A stretch of 64,000 bases of DNA from Scleroderma bovista (taxonomy: Eukaryota > Basidiomycota > Agaricomycetes > Boletales > Sclerodermataceae), in NCBI GenBank assembly GCA_037178675.1, contig JAYMGJ010000397.1, positions 35,418-99,417 on the forward strand, read 5' to 3'. The notes beneath the pieces are model-generated. The model saw only the letters and a list, made by a program, of their open reading frames with translations. It had not been told where the DNA came from and ran no database searches. The position numbers were made by a program, and so were the translations under genes. Below, in pieces: positions 49,958 to 59,772 of the stretch. Position 1 is the first letter of the stretch. Every line of letters begins with the position of its first letter.

Positions 49958-50569
49958 AGGATCGGTCGATCACAACGGAGTATATTATTTTTGAATTATT
50001 GCACAATGCTGTGAGTAATATCGGGCGGAAGGCGTAGTAGGATGTGGCCTGCTTCCACCCCTCCCACTCATCACTCTTTTCACTCCCTAGTCACTCCTTT
50101 GGACCCCCTAATCACTTCTTTGGACCCCTTGTCACTCTTTCCACCTTCCGTTCCCTTCTTGCTTATTTACTGTCGTTACCAACTGTAGTCCGATTCTTTG
50201 TTTCCTCAATACCTAGTTGCAGCCTCTCTCTGTCCCACCGGTGTGACCTGCCTTCCTGGGTGACTCTGCCTCCCTCGCGTTGGCTCGGCCTGGTACAACC
50301 ACTGACCACGAGGTGTGTCGTACATGAGATGAGGCAGGATGCAAGGAATCACGTTGGAATGGAGAGCCAGCACTACGTGCCACGCCAATGACTCTTCGCA
50401 TAATCTAGCTGAGTTGTTCGAGCGCAGTGATGACCCCTTCTAACGGCCACAAATCGCAAATAGGCCGTCCAGTTGCATCAATGACAGACAGATATTGTAA
50501 TAATCCCATTCTACCTTGATACTACATACACTGGATACTATTTGAATGAAGAAAGGAGCACAGCGCCTC
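49958..50569. other. convergent intergenic region with pyrimidine-rich short repeats
   Basis: About 50055-50160 is C/T-rich with imperfect repeats of CACTCCTTTGGACCCC-like units. No gene is supported. Confidence 0.5.
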
Positions 50570-53500
50570 CTACCGTTCCGAAGTCACATCTGCGGAGGAA
50601 CCTGGGGGTGGGACACAGGTACCATCAGGAGGAAGGGTAGGTTGCTGAATATTGATTATCACAGGGCTCCGATTTGCACAGTTGGCGTCCCCGTGTTGTT
50701 GGTACGCCCTCGTATCTTCACCTCGAGGTCGCATCTCAACATCATGCACAGACAAGTTGCTCCCCCCCACCGAATGAGATACATTCAGTTTATGGAATAG
50801 CGCGTGGACAAGGTGGGTTATCCCTTTGGTGAGCAGGGGAAAACGGGGCACCTTGCCATCGCACGCCTTGCCCTCGGGTTGATCGTTGACGAATGAAGCT
50901 TGATTTGGATCCGCTTGAAACCACCAATATTTTGGCCTGTCTCGTGTCGTCCAGACACACCATCCAACCAGTACAGATAAAGTGAGCACCGCTATTCCGA
51001 TGGTTATCCATGATATCGGGTCACCTGGATGCCACCATTCGGCTGAAAGGGCAACGAAGAAGAGGATCATGCTGGATGGTACGTATGGATGGGTTCAGCA
51101 TTTGAATTATTTACAAGAAAAATGACACACCCCCAGACTAGAAATGCGTGTGGGAGACTGTAGATGATCGCCAATTTCTCTAATCCGTGCTTTTCATCCC
51201 ACAATGAACCAAGAAAGTCGACCTGCGCGGCATTGTCTCAAGTGTCAGTGGAAAGGTACAGATGGTGTGAACTTACAGCAGCAAATACTGAATTCCGGCT
51301 CTCTGTGCGGTTATGCCGAACAAAGACCAAACCAAGCATGAGACTTGCAAAGCTAATCATGAGCGACAAGTAGCTAGTGATTTGCCTGAACGACACTCCG
51401 TTCCCACTGTCTACTGAGTTGATGGCTAGGAATCCGACGTTGGCATTCAGAAGAACCGTAGCCTGTTGTGAAGGGTGTCAGAGCTCACGGAAATGAAACC
51501 GAGAAAAGACTCACAAGAAGGTTCGAATCCTGTAATTGTGAACTTAGGTGAGTGACAAATGTATTCCATTTTTCCTTACTTGCAACCTTGTCCACGAAGA
51601 TTGTGTGGAGTTGTCGAATGCTGGTGATTGGCGAAAAGAATAACAGCGGTGCACAAATCATCATCGTCTTCGAAGGATGATATTTCCAGCCGTGGACGCT
51701 TTGGTTAAAATTGAGCCGAGCACATTGTTCACCATGGAAGTTGTTATAATAATGCAAGTCTATGAAAGGCTCAGAGAGAACGTGGTGCAGCGAAGGTAGT
51801 GGGCTCGTACAAATGGTCCGCATGATCCTGCCTGGAGGAGATAAGTGTCACGTTTGAACACATTAGGATAGTAGCACGAGTTACCAAAAATATTTGCAAC
51901 ATGTGCTTGAACATGTTCCTGACCTACTGAATGGCGATGAGTATTTTCTATTGTAATACAAATATTCTTACGCTTCATGTCCTTGAGGAGAACAAGGAAG
52001 GTTTTTAGTTCTTCTGGGTTGTGCGGAAACGTGGCGAAAGACGATGTGAGCCGACCTAATAATTTCTTTCCTCAAAAGGTTCTTTTCTGTGGTGAAAGAA
52101 CTAACAACAAAGGGCATGCATCACAATGGCTTCTGCTTCTTCCTTCATATTCGAGGTCACGTTACATAGGAAACTAGGAAACAGATCCCAGTGTGCCCTG
52201 CGCACAGCTGAAGTCAGTTGATGCCATATCAAGTACCTGTCAGGGAATGAATGATTAGCCAGCCACTCATCAACACACGGGAAATTTACCATTGAGTTGT
52301 ACCAGTACAGAGCTTGAATTGCCAGTCCTTGCATCGACAAAAATTATTTAGTTCGCAACGTAAATCTATTATAGTTAGCCACTAGGCGCGTGGCTCACCT
52401 TTGTGAGGAAGTGTGTCGATACCCCTACATGCGTCAAAGACACCAGGTGCATCCCATTCTTCTAGCCAAAATAGGGAGCGACTCGCGGGGTTCACAAAAT
52501 AATAACAACATAACGGGTCATCATTATGTGCGCGAAGCTCCAATACCAATTGCACGGTGTCGAGATCGAAGGAGCTTAGGTTCCTTTTAATAACCTCGTA
52601 TCGTAGTTCTTCCCAAAGGTAGTCATTGAAGTATTCCACGTCTGCAAGGATCTCTTGGTCGTGGATGTCCGCGTCCGTAAAGGTGCGCTGTATTCATTTC
52701 GGGTCAAGATGATGTTTGCTTTAAGAGTATACACCACATGCCGTCCTAAAATTCATATAGAACAAGGCACCTTCAGGATGCCTACACGCTTTCCATCCAT
52801 TTTGGACCTCGTTGCTATAAAGAGGAGGTCCAATGTCAATGACACGAACCAAATGCATACTAGACAGCATGAATTCTATGCGCTTCAAGCTTCAGACCTT
52901 GAAGGTGATGCTTGGTTGGTGGTAGTAGACTGCGCGACGCTAGTATGATTGATGACGAAGTGCATACGAAACCGTGCTGTGTACATGGGTGTGAACTACT
53001 TTGGGACATGGGCGAAAAACCGAAGGTTTTTCCGGCTCGAAACTGGACCCGAACCTGTCGGGAAGAGCGCGCTGTGAGGGCGGGCTGGGCGCCGAAACAG
53101 CTAAGCTCGAACAGACAGGAGTCAAGTGACGCAGCGTCGAACGAATCCAGGCTAAACGATGCGATTCGTTTGGAGCCTGTAAGTGGGAGAGGGGGGTGGG
53201 TGTGAAAAAACACAAGGAAGGTGGTTGCGCGAGTACTACTAGCGGTACTACGGACTGATTACTGGTGGAGAGAGCGGAAGACAAGGAGAAGATAACTCCG
53301 CTTCCGCCTCTCACGCATAGACTAACTCCTACGTCGCTCTCGTGCCTCATCTTACGTAGGCCGCCATCTATGCGCTTCAAGCTTCAGACCTTGAAGGTGA
53401 TGCTTGGTTGGTGGTAGTAGACTGCGCGACGCTAGTATGATTGATGACGAAGTGCATACGAAACCGTGCTGTGTACATGGGTGTGAACTACTTTGGGACA

Positions 53501-56500
53501 TGGGCGAAAAACCGAAGGTTTTTCCGGCTCGAAACTGGACCCGAACCTGTCGGGAAGAGCGCGCTGTGATCCCATACAAAGTAGGAGTGAGCGACGCTTC
53601 ACAGTGAGCTTGAAAACCCCGATAGTAGGAGCGCAAACTCACCCTGGACGAAAGGCTTATCTCACGGGAGGAAGAATGTACTGCCGCAGATTGTTCAAGG
53701 TGTCCGGTTGGCTTTGGAGGAAAGGTGCTAACACGAGTGCATGGTGTCTGAGGTATAATGTGAAAGATTCGCTGGACCACCGCCCCATTGTCTTGACGAC
53801 ATCGAAAGGTACTCCTTTCAGTAGGTAGAATAATGTTCCTCCTATGCGCAGACTGTGGCCCTTTAAATCCGGCAAGTTCGGATGAGCTTTGGTGATGGAA
53901 TCTATACGCTTGATTACCTCTTTTTTCGAGAGTGGGCGCAGCCCGCCGGTGGGGTGTTTCCAGGCGAATAAGTGAGATTCAACATTGCCGACATTGATTC
54001 TTGCATGATTGTCTAGTGCCGTTTTTGGGTCCGACGGCGATGGTAAGATGTGTGGCGCGCAGTGAACATCTTCCCCTGTGGGCGAAGTTTTGGTCATTGG
54101 AATGGAGAATTTGATGACTGGAAGGTTTTGATGGTTCCGCGTGAAAAAGAGACCGGCTCTAGTAATGTGTTTCGTCGGGTTGAACTTTGATATAGCCGGC
54201 ACTGTGAATTCTCCTAGTCGCGCTATGCAAAAGAACGAGCAAACTATGCACGCGAAGATCGCTGCGTCGCGTGGGTTGTCATGGTCCATGAGGGAATGGA
54301 ATATCTCTAGTATCTCTAGTGTGAACGGCGCTCGTTTCGAGCGTTTGGATGCAGCGGGTGCCAGTCTGGTTGCTCCTTCTAAGAGCGCTTTGTACTCCGG
54401 CTCATTTACTCGCCACTCCAGTCCGTGCAGTAGATGCCATGCGCGCACGGCCGCCGCATAGTTAGAGATTGAGGAACCCGAGTAAGCGCCTGCGCAACTT
54501 GACAGGAAAGCCGCGAAGACATGAGAGGAAACCGGTGCACGGTGATGTTCCGGGATGCCATGGATATCACAATATACATGAAAAATGAGGAGACTGGTAC
54601 CGTAGAGTTCTTTGGTTGATTCTGACCACGAGGCCCCTATGACCCGCACTATGCGGTCAATTTCTTTGTCTGACAAGGGTTGATTGGGGTCCGATACCTT
54701 TGAGCGTGGGGAAGTGTCCGATGGGCGCCAGCTCAGTAGTCGCTGCCGGGCGAGACAGTGCGGTCGGAGGGGGGAGGTGATTGGGGTGAGGTCGGGTTTG
54801 TATGGACGAGGTTTCGCCTGTAGGGGGTTACTATCAGGTAAGGGATGGTTGAAACGTTGCCTAGGCACTTCAGTCGTCGGCGAGCGCCTCTCCGATGACC
54901 TGGTCGTCTCGGCATTGGCTGGAGAGAGTGCGTTCGTCGACTTCTTGCTTGCACCTAGCGCGGTCAATGAGTTTAGCGGCGGGAATAGAGTATCGGCCCT
55001 CTTGGAGGGCTCTGATTTCTGCAGGTGCCAGGGGGGCTGTGCAGTCGATAAGGAATCCTTGAAGATGGTGAGGGATGGCGATAGGAGGGAGGAGGAGTTC
55101 CCAAGGGGGGTATATCCCTCGAGATGGGCCGTCCGCTGGGTTGTGTTCACTGGGGACAAAAACTGCATGGGCAGAGATGAGATTGGAGGAGCATTCGACC
55201 AGGAAGGAATGGATGCGCTTGAACACGTCGTTAACGAGTTTGTTCCGGTGTCTGCCCACTTTCCAGCTTTCGATGACGCTGGTGTTGTCGCCATAGACAG
55301 TGACGTGTTGTGAGCTGTTAATGCCGCTAGAGAGGGCACGAAGCAGGAGCTCGAATCCCACTGCTTCTGCCCATGCAATGTCTCTCTTGCCATCGAGCGT
55401 TTGCCAACCTGGGAAGAGTCGCCAGGCTCTCCATTGCTTCCCGATGACGATTCCAATACCGATGCTAGAGCTAGCATCTGAGAAAGCTTGGTGGTCCACG
55501 CGAGGGGGCGGGGGGAAAATATTGCGGATGGCCGCCCCGTTTTTTATTGTGCTGTGCCACCACGTGAGTTCCTCGTGTATGGCTTTATCTGGTCGGTGTG
55601 GCATGAAAGGTTTTTCCGCGCACACTGCTAGCATGCGTTCTAGGCCCGTAAGATAGGCCCTGCCTGCTGGTACGAGTGAGGCTGTGTGCAGTAGTTTACC
55701 ATATAGCTTCTGTACGTCTTCCAGGCAGTGCGCTGTGCGAGATCGCCAATCCTCAATCGACCTGAGGTATTTGGTTGCTTTTTCAGGGCTGAGCTTAACT
55801 GTCCGCTCCCGCAGATTCCAGACGAATCCGATGTAAGTTGTGGCTGGGCCAAATGGCTGATCTTTCGATACTTCCCATGGTATGCCTAGGGTAGCTGAGA
55901 TACTGTCGATATCTGCCATGTTGTATGTGAAGGTCGCGTCGTGTTCCGAGCGGGTGGATATGCGTGACCAGTCTTGTACGGGCGATGAGCAGTCTTCGTT
56001 AAATTCCTCTGTGTTGCCATCAGCGGCTGTGTGGCCTTCGTACCATAAGCGGCCACCCTTCCGCTGTGTCCCTACTGTAGATATTTGTTGATGCCAAACC
56101 CTGCGAGCTTTGTTGTAGTCCACAATGTGTTCACGTTTTACTCGGAAGAAAATGTGATCATCAACCCACTTGTCAAGTGGGCCTATGCCGTGGTGTCGGA
56201 AGATTTCCGCGGCTGCATCTGCGACGTGGCCATAGACGCCCGCTGATGGTGATGCGCCGAAGGCCAAACATGTGTCAATGCACCCCTCTGAGTGCGAAGT
56301 GCGCACCACTGCCGCAGGCCATTGGGAATGGTGTAAGGGGACTGTGCGGTAGGCTTCCGCAACATCTCGCGTTGCTGCTTCGGACCCTGGGGGAAGTCTC
56401 GCCGCTAGGAGATACACTGTGGAGAATTTTCCCCATGTCGTGGGGAAATTATCGGCGTTAAGTGCTGAGTTAATAGATGGGGAGGGGTTAGCAGAGTTCG

Positions 56501-59500
56501 GTGTCGAAGGGAAGGAAAAATTCTGAACTAGTCTGAATTTGCCGGGGCGCCCTGGTTTGGGGATTAAAGAGAGTGGAGAAGATTGGAAGGGTCCTAAAGT
56601 ATCATATATGAGTGGGAGGGGAAAAGGTCCGATGTATCTGCCTTTAGTGATCTCTTTCTGTATGGTATTTCTGAACTCGGAGCTGTATGTGTTAATCGAT
56701 GGTGCATTCATAGGAGTTTGTACGTGCGTGATATTAGGGAAGTCTATCTTAAAACCAAATTTAAGTCCGTCAGGTATGGTATTGAAACGATCTATGATAC
56801 CCGCATTGCGCAGTTCTGCGGTCCATGTGTCCGGGTTATACGGGGTTAGTGCTTTGGCTCTTCTGTGCTCGAGGGCAGCTTTGAGCTCCGTGGGCAGATG
56901 ACCCGCAACCTGAACATAGGTGTGCATGTGAGTGCTTATCTGAGCAGCCGTCCTTGCGTTGCCATCGGGAGCAGATGCGTTGGCCTGTGGCTTTGCCAAC
57001 AAGGGTTCTATTGACTCGTTTGGCGAACGTGTCATGCTTGAGGTCCCAGGTCTTGTTGGCGTCGCATTCAACGACCGGGACACTGTGCATTTCGCGGCTG
57101 AGGCAGACCGCACACGCTGGTAAGGGTTCGTTCTCGTTGTTGATTTTCTCTCTGGTATGAAAGGACTTCGCGCATTTGTGTGACGATTCCGAGTGATCCG
57201 TGTTCGGCGAAGCTGGGCGTTTGGAGTAGCTTGGTTGACGCTGTTGCTGCTGGGCAGCCTTTTGCGTTATCTGGCTTGGACGCTGTTGGGCTGTTACAGC
57301 CGCTAGTAGCTTTTCATTCGCCTAAAGTTGGGTCGTTCCCGTTGCAGGGGGGGCGAAGGCGTGATAGCCATGTCATGGTGCCGTGTTATGGATGTCGGTG
57401 CCACGTGCGGGGTTCGCCGTGTAGTGGGTCCGATCCCAAGGGCGTCGCGGCGTGTAGCCATAAGGAGTGCAGTCGTGTAAATAAATTGTACGACGGACGT
57501 TTGTGAGAAACTCTGCTGCTATGAGGGCGCGATTATTATGCGCACTCACCTCATTGGCTTGCTTGATTGCCCAGTTGTGAGCCTTGTGTGTAAGCTCTCT
57601 CCGGATTTTGCTCAGCAACTCTTCGTTGATGTACTTGAGGTTGAAAGAGTGGGCTGTCCCCAGCGTGTCGTGCCATCGTCTCCGCGCTGTGGCCTGATAT
57701 ACTATCAGGGCCTTTCTGGATGTCTCCTCGGAGTCGTGTCTCCATTCATGCGCTCCAAGCGCCATCCAAAAACCCAAGTGGGATTCTAAACGTTTCTGGT
57801 CCCACCCATTCTCTTTCATAGCCTGAAGCATGCGGTGCGTGGCTTCGTCGATTTGGGCCCAAGTGAGGTCCTTATCCTCGACTACTGACTGTTTGGCCCT
57901 AGCTGCTGCCACCGGAACGAACGAGTGCAGCCCGTGGTCGTCTTGAGTAATGGCTAGCGCCTCGTCGTCCATTGAGGGTGAGTACGCTTGCGCATCTGCG
58001 AGACCTTTGTTCGTGAAGAAGTATAGTTCACAGTATTCCCCTTTGCGGAGTTTGCGTAGGGCGAGAGGGGATGGCAGGATGGGCGTAGATGTGGAGATTT
58101 GCGTGTCTGCAAACGGGAGGAACTTGTTGCGGTTCTTCTTCTTCTCCTCTTGTAGGGCCGTTTCTTGTTCTTCTGTTAGAAGCCTCTGTCGCTCCTCCTC
58201 TTCGTGTTGCTGTTCTTCTCTGTCTCGTTGCGCTGCTTGTACGTCCGCTTCCAGCTGGGCGTCCCATTCTTGCCTGTCCAAAGCATTTTGGGCCTGCCAA
58301 ATTGCTAGTAGCCGCTGCGCCGCTTCTTCGTGTGAGATGTGGAAGTCGTTCACTAGTGGTTGTCGCGCTGGAAGAAAACGGTCTAGTCCGTAGTCCGGTG
58401 GGAGAGAGTCGTGAGGATTCTGGGTGATGTTGGGCATATCGTCCAGGGTCGGGCTGAGAAAAAACGAATGTGAAAAAACACAAGGAAGGTGGTTGCGCGA
58501 GTACTACTAGCGGTACTACGGACTGATTACTGGTGGAGAGAGCGGAAGACAAGGAGAAGATAACTCCGCTTCCGCCTCTCACGCATAGACTAACTCCTAC
58601 GTCGCTCTCGTGCCTCATCTTACGTAGGCCGCCATTAGCTTACCCATTACATCCATAGTCGATTTGCATTGCAGGGATGCTGTAATCACCTTCGAAAGGT
58701 CCCCTTCCAGCAACAACTATGTGAGGGAACCATGTGGAGAAGATACATGCAAAGCTCACTTAAAACAGTTCTTCTGGTATCGCCTCACATCATGACTTGT
58801 TATGTGCAAAAAAAGAGGCCCTTCAGCAACAACAGTCGGGGATCCTGGAAAATTGTCATCCCCTGGGGAGGCAATGAGTCTGCCGTCGGGTCGTGCTGTT
58901 ACTGAGTGTGGTGCTAAGGAAGTAGCAATGCCAGCAGCAGAAGGGACGTTGCAGTGGTGTGGAGATCGAGGACGGGGCGTAGCTCCTTCATGTCGGCAAT
59001 ACAATCTCGCACTTCTACTGGATCTCTTACTCTGAAGTGACACCACACTCGGACTACGAGGCGACGGTGGCACGTTGGTCGTATGAGGCCAGCTGGGTAG
59101 ACGGTGTAATGACGGAGAAGGGCTAAGGTGGTCGCAGCTCGGGCCGAGGGTGTGGAGACCATCCGTTGAATCAACAGGCAAATCTAGTGAAGTTACAGAG
59201 GTATCGTGATGGTAACGGTAATGAAGGTGAGGATAGTCTTGAGGGTCGCGATTAGTTTGTTCAGATAGGTTTACTGTATCTGTGGAGAGGTACGCGTGAG
59301 GGCTCGTGGGTTTCTGCAAGAAATGTGTTCCATTCAGTTTATGGTATGCCAGATCAAGAGGGTTTCGTGCGGATCCAGTGGTTTGCTGGTTGAATGGCCT
59401 TGAAGCTGACGAGACAGATGGCCGTGGAGAATTTTGGTGCGAATCGATGTGTGACTCTACACCACAAGACGTATTGGTGCATGACGGAGGTTCCAAGTTG

Positions 59501-59772
59501 TCAGAGGTCGATCCAATGCTCGATGGGACACAAGAGGTAAGGGCGACGCAGTCCCTACCAGCCTGCGCGAAGGGTCGCGGGGTCGTCGAACAACGAAGCA
59601 CCTGTTGCAAGTTATCGCTTTGTGTACTTGGGCGGGGTCGGCCTCTAAACAATTTTTGATACAGCAAAGAGAATGGCTTCAGGAAAAGGTATATCCAGGA
59701 CCGCTTACGGAAAACTAGCAAGGCACTTTGGAGAAGAAAACGGAGTAACTGGAGTAGACGTTGGGACAGCAT
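50570..59772 (-). CDS. WW-domain, multi-pass membrane protein, copy B, split by a retrotransposon in one intron
   Basis: Paralog of 40987-44617; function unknown. N-terminus MLSQRLLQLLRFLLQSALLV (ATG 59772), Ser/Pro-rich linker to DVRRYQKNCFK, then an exon ending at 58644 (SIPAMQIDYGCNG). The next exon begins at 52814 and encodes the WW-like stretch QNGWKACRHPEGALFYMN. It is followed by MEYFNDYLWEELRYEVIKRN, LCCYYFVNPASRSLFWLEEW, HGWKYHPSKTMMICAPLLFF, and the last exon MILFFVALSAEWWHPGDPIS with a membrane helix and polar tail (stop 50570). The intron between 58644 and 52814 is 5829 nt because it holds the Ngaro-like element. Without it the intron would be about 68 nt. The coding exons show no obvious lesion, so function depends on whether this giant intron is spliced. 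Confidence 0.7.
52875..53077. repeat. split direct repeat, B-type, outer copy (203 bp)
   Basis: Identical by eye to 53367-53569. Starts TCTATGCGCTTCAAGC and ends GAGCGCGCTGTGA. It forms the left terminus of the element. Confidence 0.88.
53201..53367. repeat. split direct repeat, A-type, inner copy (167 bp)
   Basis: Identical by eye to 58469-58635. Starts TGTGAAAAAACACAAGG and ends GTAGGCCGCCAT. It abuts the inner B-type repeat with one shared T. Confidence 0.88.
53367..53569. repeat. split direct repeat, B-type, inner copy (203 bp)
   Basis: Second copy of 52875-53077, next to the 3' end of the recombinase gene. Confidence 0.88.
53657..55477 (-). CDS. retrotransposon tyrosine recombinase
   Basis: 606 codons, uninterrupted. 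The C-terminal half is a tyrosine recombinase: an N-terminal SAM-like core (SGSSISNYAAAVRAWHLLHG), first catalytic Arg in FFCIARLGEFTV, box II DLKGHSLRIGGTLFYLLKG (His-x-x-Arg), then VKTMGRWSSESFTLYLRHH with the nucleophile Tyr. It would join the ends of the circular cDNA to target DNA without a target-site duplication. The N-terminal third overlaps the 3' part of the RT-RNase H frame (54870-55477) in another phase, so the true start may lie further in. Stop at 53657 lies 88 bp before the inner repeat. Confidence 0.85.
   Translation of the reverse strand: MLALASVLESSSGSNGEPGDSSQVGKRSMARETLHGQKQWDSSSCFVPSLAALTAHNTSLSMATTPASSKAGKWADTGTNSLTTCSSASIPSWSNAPPISSLPMQFLSPVNTTQRTAHLEGYTPLGNSSSLLSPSLTIFKDSLSTAQPPWHLQKSEPSKRADTLFPPLNSLTALGASKKSTNALSPANAETTRSSERRSPTTEVPRQRFNHPLPDSNPLQAKPRPYKPDLTPITSPLRPHCLARQRLLSWRPSDTSPRSKVSDPNQPLSDKEIDRIVRVIGASWSESTKELYGTSLLIFHVYCDIHGIPEHHRAPVSSHVFAAFLSSCAGAYSGSSISNYAAAVRAWHLLHGLEWRVNEPEYKALLEGATRLAPAASKRSKRAPFTLEILEIFHSLMDHDNPRDAAIFACIVCSFFCIARLGEFTVPAISKFNPTKHITRAGLFFTRNHQNLPVIKFSIPMTKTSPTGEDVHCAPHILPSPSDPKTALDNHARINVGNVESHLFAWKHPTGGLRPLSKKEVIKRIDSITKAHPNLPDLKGHSLRIGGTLFYLLKGVPFDVVKTMGRWSSESFTLYLRHHALVLAPFLQSQPDTLNNLRQYILPPVR
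54870..57113 (-). CDS. retrotransposon reverse transcriptase-RNase H
   Basis: 747 codons, uninterrupted. RT palm motifs: SSPLSLIPKPGRPGKFRLVQ, DVAEAYRTVPLHHSQWPAAV (first Asp), LAFGASPSAGVYGHVADA, LDKWVDDHIFFRV (WVDD replaces YxDD) and TTYIGFVWNLRERTVKLSPE. The RNase H domain has VDHQAFSDASSSIGIGIVIG, DIAWAEAVGFELLLRAL, HVTVYGDNTSVIESWKVGRH and PSEHNPADGPSRG, giving the Asp-Glu-Asp-Asp set. Relation to LTR enzymes is distant, and WVDD is common in DIRS/Ngaro elements. The 5' ~100 codons overlap the zinc-knuckle frame of gag in another phase, so translation may start downstream of 57113. Confidence 0.85.
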   Translation of the reverse strand: MRSASAAKCTVSRSLNATPTRPGTSSMTRSPNESIEPLLAKPQANASAPDGNARTAAQISTHMHTYVQVAGHLPTELKAALEHRRAKALTPYNPDTWTAELRNAGIIDRFNTIPDGLKFGFKIDFPNITHVQTPMNAPSINTYSSEFRNTIQKEITKGRYIGPFPLPLIYDTLGPFQSSPLSLIPKPGRPGKFRLVQNFSFPSTPNSANPSPSINSALNADNFPTTWGKFSTVYLLAARLPPGSEAATRDVAEAYRTVPLHHSQWPAAVVRTSHSEGCIDTCLAFGASPSAGVYGHVADAAAEIFRHHGIGPLDKWVDDHIFFRVKREHIVDYNKARRVWHQQISTVGTQRKGGRLWYEGHTAADGNTEEFNEDCSSPVQDWSRISTRSEHDATFTYNMADIDSISATLGIPWEVSKDQPFGPATTYIGFVWNLRERTVKLSPEKATKYLRSIEDWRSRTAHCLEDVQKLYGKLLHTASLVPAGRAYLTGLERMLAVCAEKPFMPHRPDKAIHEELTWWHSTIKNGAAIRNIFPPPPRVDHQAFSDASSSIGIGIVIGKQWRAWRLFPGWQTLDGKRDIAWAEAVGFELLLRALSSGINSSQHVTVYGDNTSVIESWKVGRHRNKLVNDVFKRIHSFLVECSSNLISAHAVFVPSEHNPADGPSRGIYPPWELLLPPIAIPHHLQGFLIDCTAPLAPAEIRALQEGRYSIPAAKLIDRARCKQEVDERTLSSQCRDDQVIGEALADD
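56838..57330 (-). CDS. zinc-knuckle segment of the retrotransposon gag, separate frame
   Basis: An open frame without a stop from about 57330 to 56838 (first Met at 57090) carries CAVCLSREMHSVPVVEC and, further on, ICSRWQRKDGCSDK-HSHAHLCSGCGSSAHGAQ, a Cys/His-rich nucleic-acid-binding module usual at the gag C-terminus of basidiomycete elements. The main gag frame stops at 57373, about 45 bp upstream. The module must therefore be reached by recoding or splicing, or was disconnected by a mutation. Confidence 0.6.
57373..58437 (-). CDS. retrotransposon gag-like protein
   Basis: 354 codons starting MPNITQNPHDSLPPDYGLDR. It has a Glu/Gln/Arg-rich coiled-coil stretch (REEQQHEEEERQRLLTEEQE), then KGEYCELYFFTNKGLADAQA, a helical core with LESHLGFWMALGAHEWRH and ARRRWHDTLGTAHSFNLKYI, and a basic end. 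This layout (charged coil, a conserved YCELYYFT-type block, helical domain) is typical of the first ORF in basidiomycete tyrosine-recombinase elements. The start lies 32 bp inside the outer A-type repeat. Confidence 0.75.
   Translation of the reverse strand: MPNITQNPHDSLPPDYGLDRFLPARQPLVNDFHISHEEAAQRLLAIWQAQNALDRQEWDAQLEADVQAAQRDREEQQHEEEERQRLLTEEQETALQEEKKKNRNKFLPFADTQISTSTPILPSPLALRKLRKGEYCELYFFTNKGLADAQAYSPSMDDEALAITQDDHGLHSFVPVAAARAKQSVVEDKDLTWAQIDEATHRMLQAMKENGWDQKRLESHLGFWMALGAHEWRHDSEETSRKALIVYQATARRRWHDTLGTAHSFNLKYINEELLSKIRRELTHKAHNWAIKQANEVSAHNNRALIAAEFLTNVRRTIYLHDCTPYGYTPRRPWDRTHYTANPARGTDIHNTAP
58469..58635. repeat. split direct repeat, A-type, outer copy (167 bp)
   Basis: Right terminus of the element. 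One base separates it from the GTAAGCT splice donor (58637-58643, minus strand) of the host gene. Confidence 0.88.

Larger units (their letters stand above)
52875..58635 (-). mobile_element. Ngaro-like (DIRS-superfamily) tyrosine-recombinase retrotransposon, apparently complete
   Basis: 5.76-kb element with gag, RT-RNase H and tyrosine recombinase frames, all on the minus strand, bounded by split direct repeats. Read 5' to 3' on the minus strand the order is A1 (58635-58469), ORFs, B1 (53569-53367), A2 (53367-53201), a 123-bp spacer, B2 (53077-52875). A1 equals A2 and B1 equals B2 with no difference seen. The B1-A2 junction (GCCGCCAT|CTATGCG on the plus strand) is what joining the two outer ends in a circle would give. 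No methyltransferase frame is seen, unlike DIRS proper. This matches the Ngaro group known from mushrooms. No target-site duplication is apparent, as expected for recombinase-mediated insertion. Confidence 0.88.

Noticed and set aside
51515..51535. GGTTCGAATCC, resembling a tRNA T-loop
   Set aside because: It lies in a coding exon of the WW/membrane gene B; the paralog (about 42030) has the same codons with GGTTCGTATCC, and no cloverleaf surrounds it.
53202..53380. Open frames on both strands within the 53.0-53.6 kb repeats
   Set aside because: They are translations of the split direct repeats and recur at the other repeat copies; no protein motif.
54684..55313. 209-codon plus-strand frame antisense to the recombinase and RT genes
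   Set aside because: Shadow of the overlapping minus-strand RT and recombinase frames; no family similarity.
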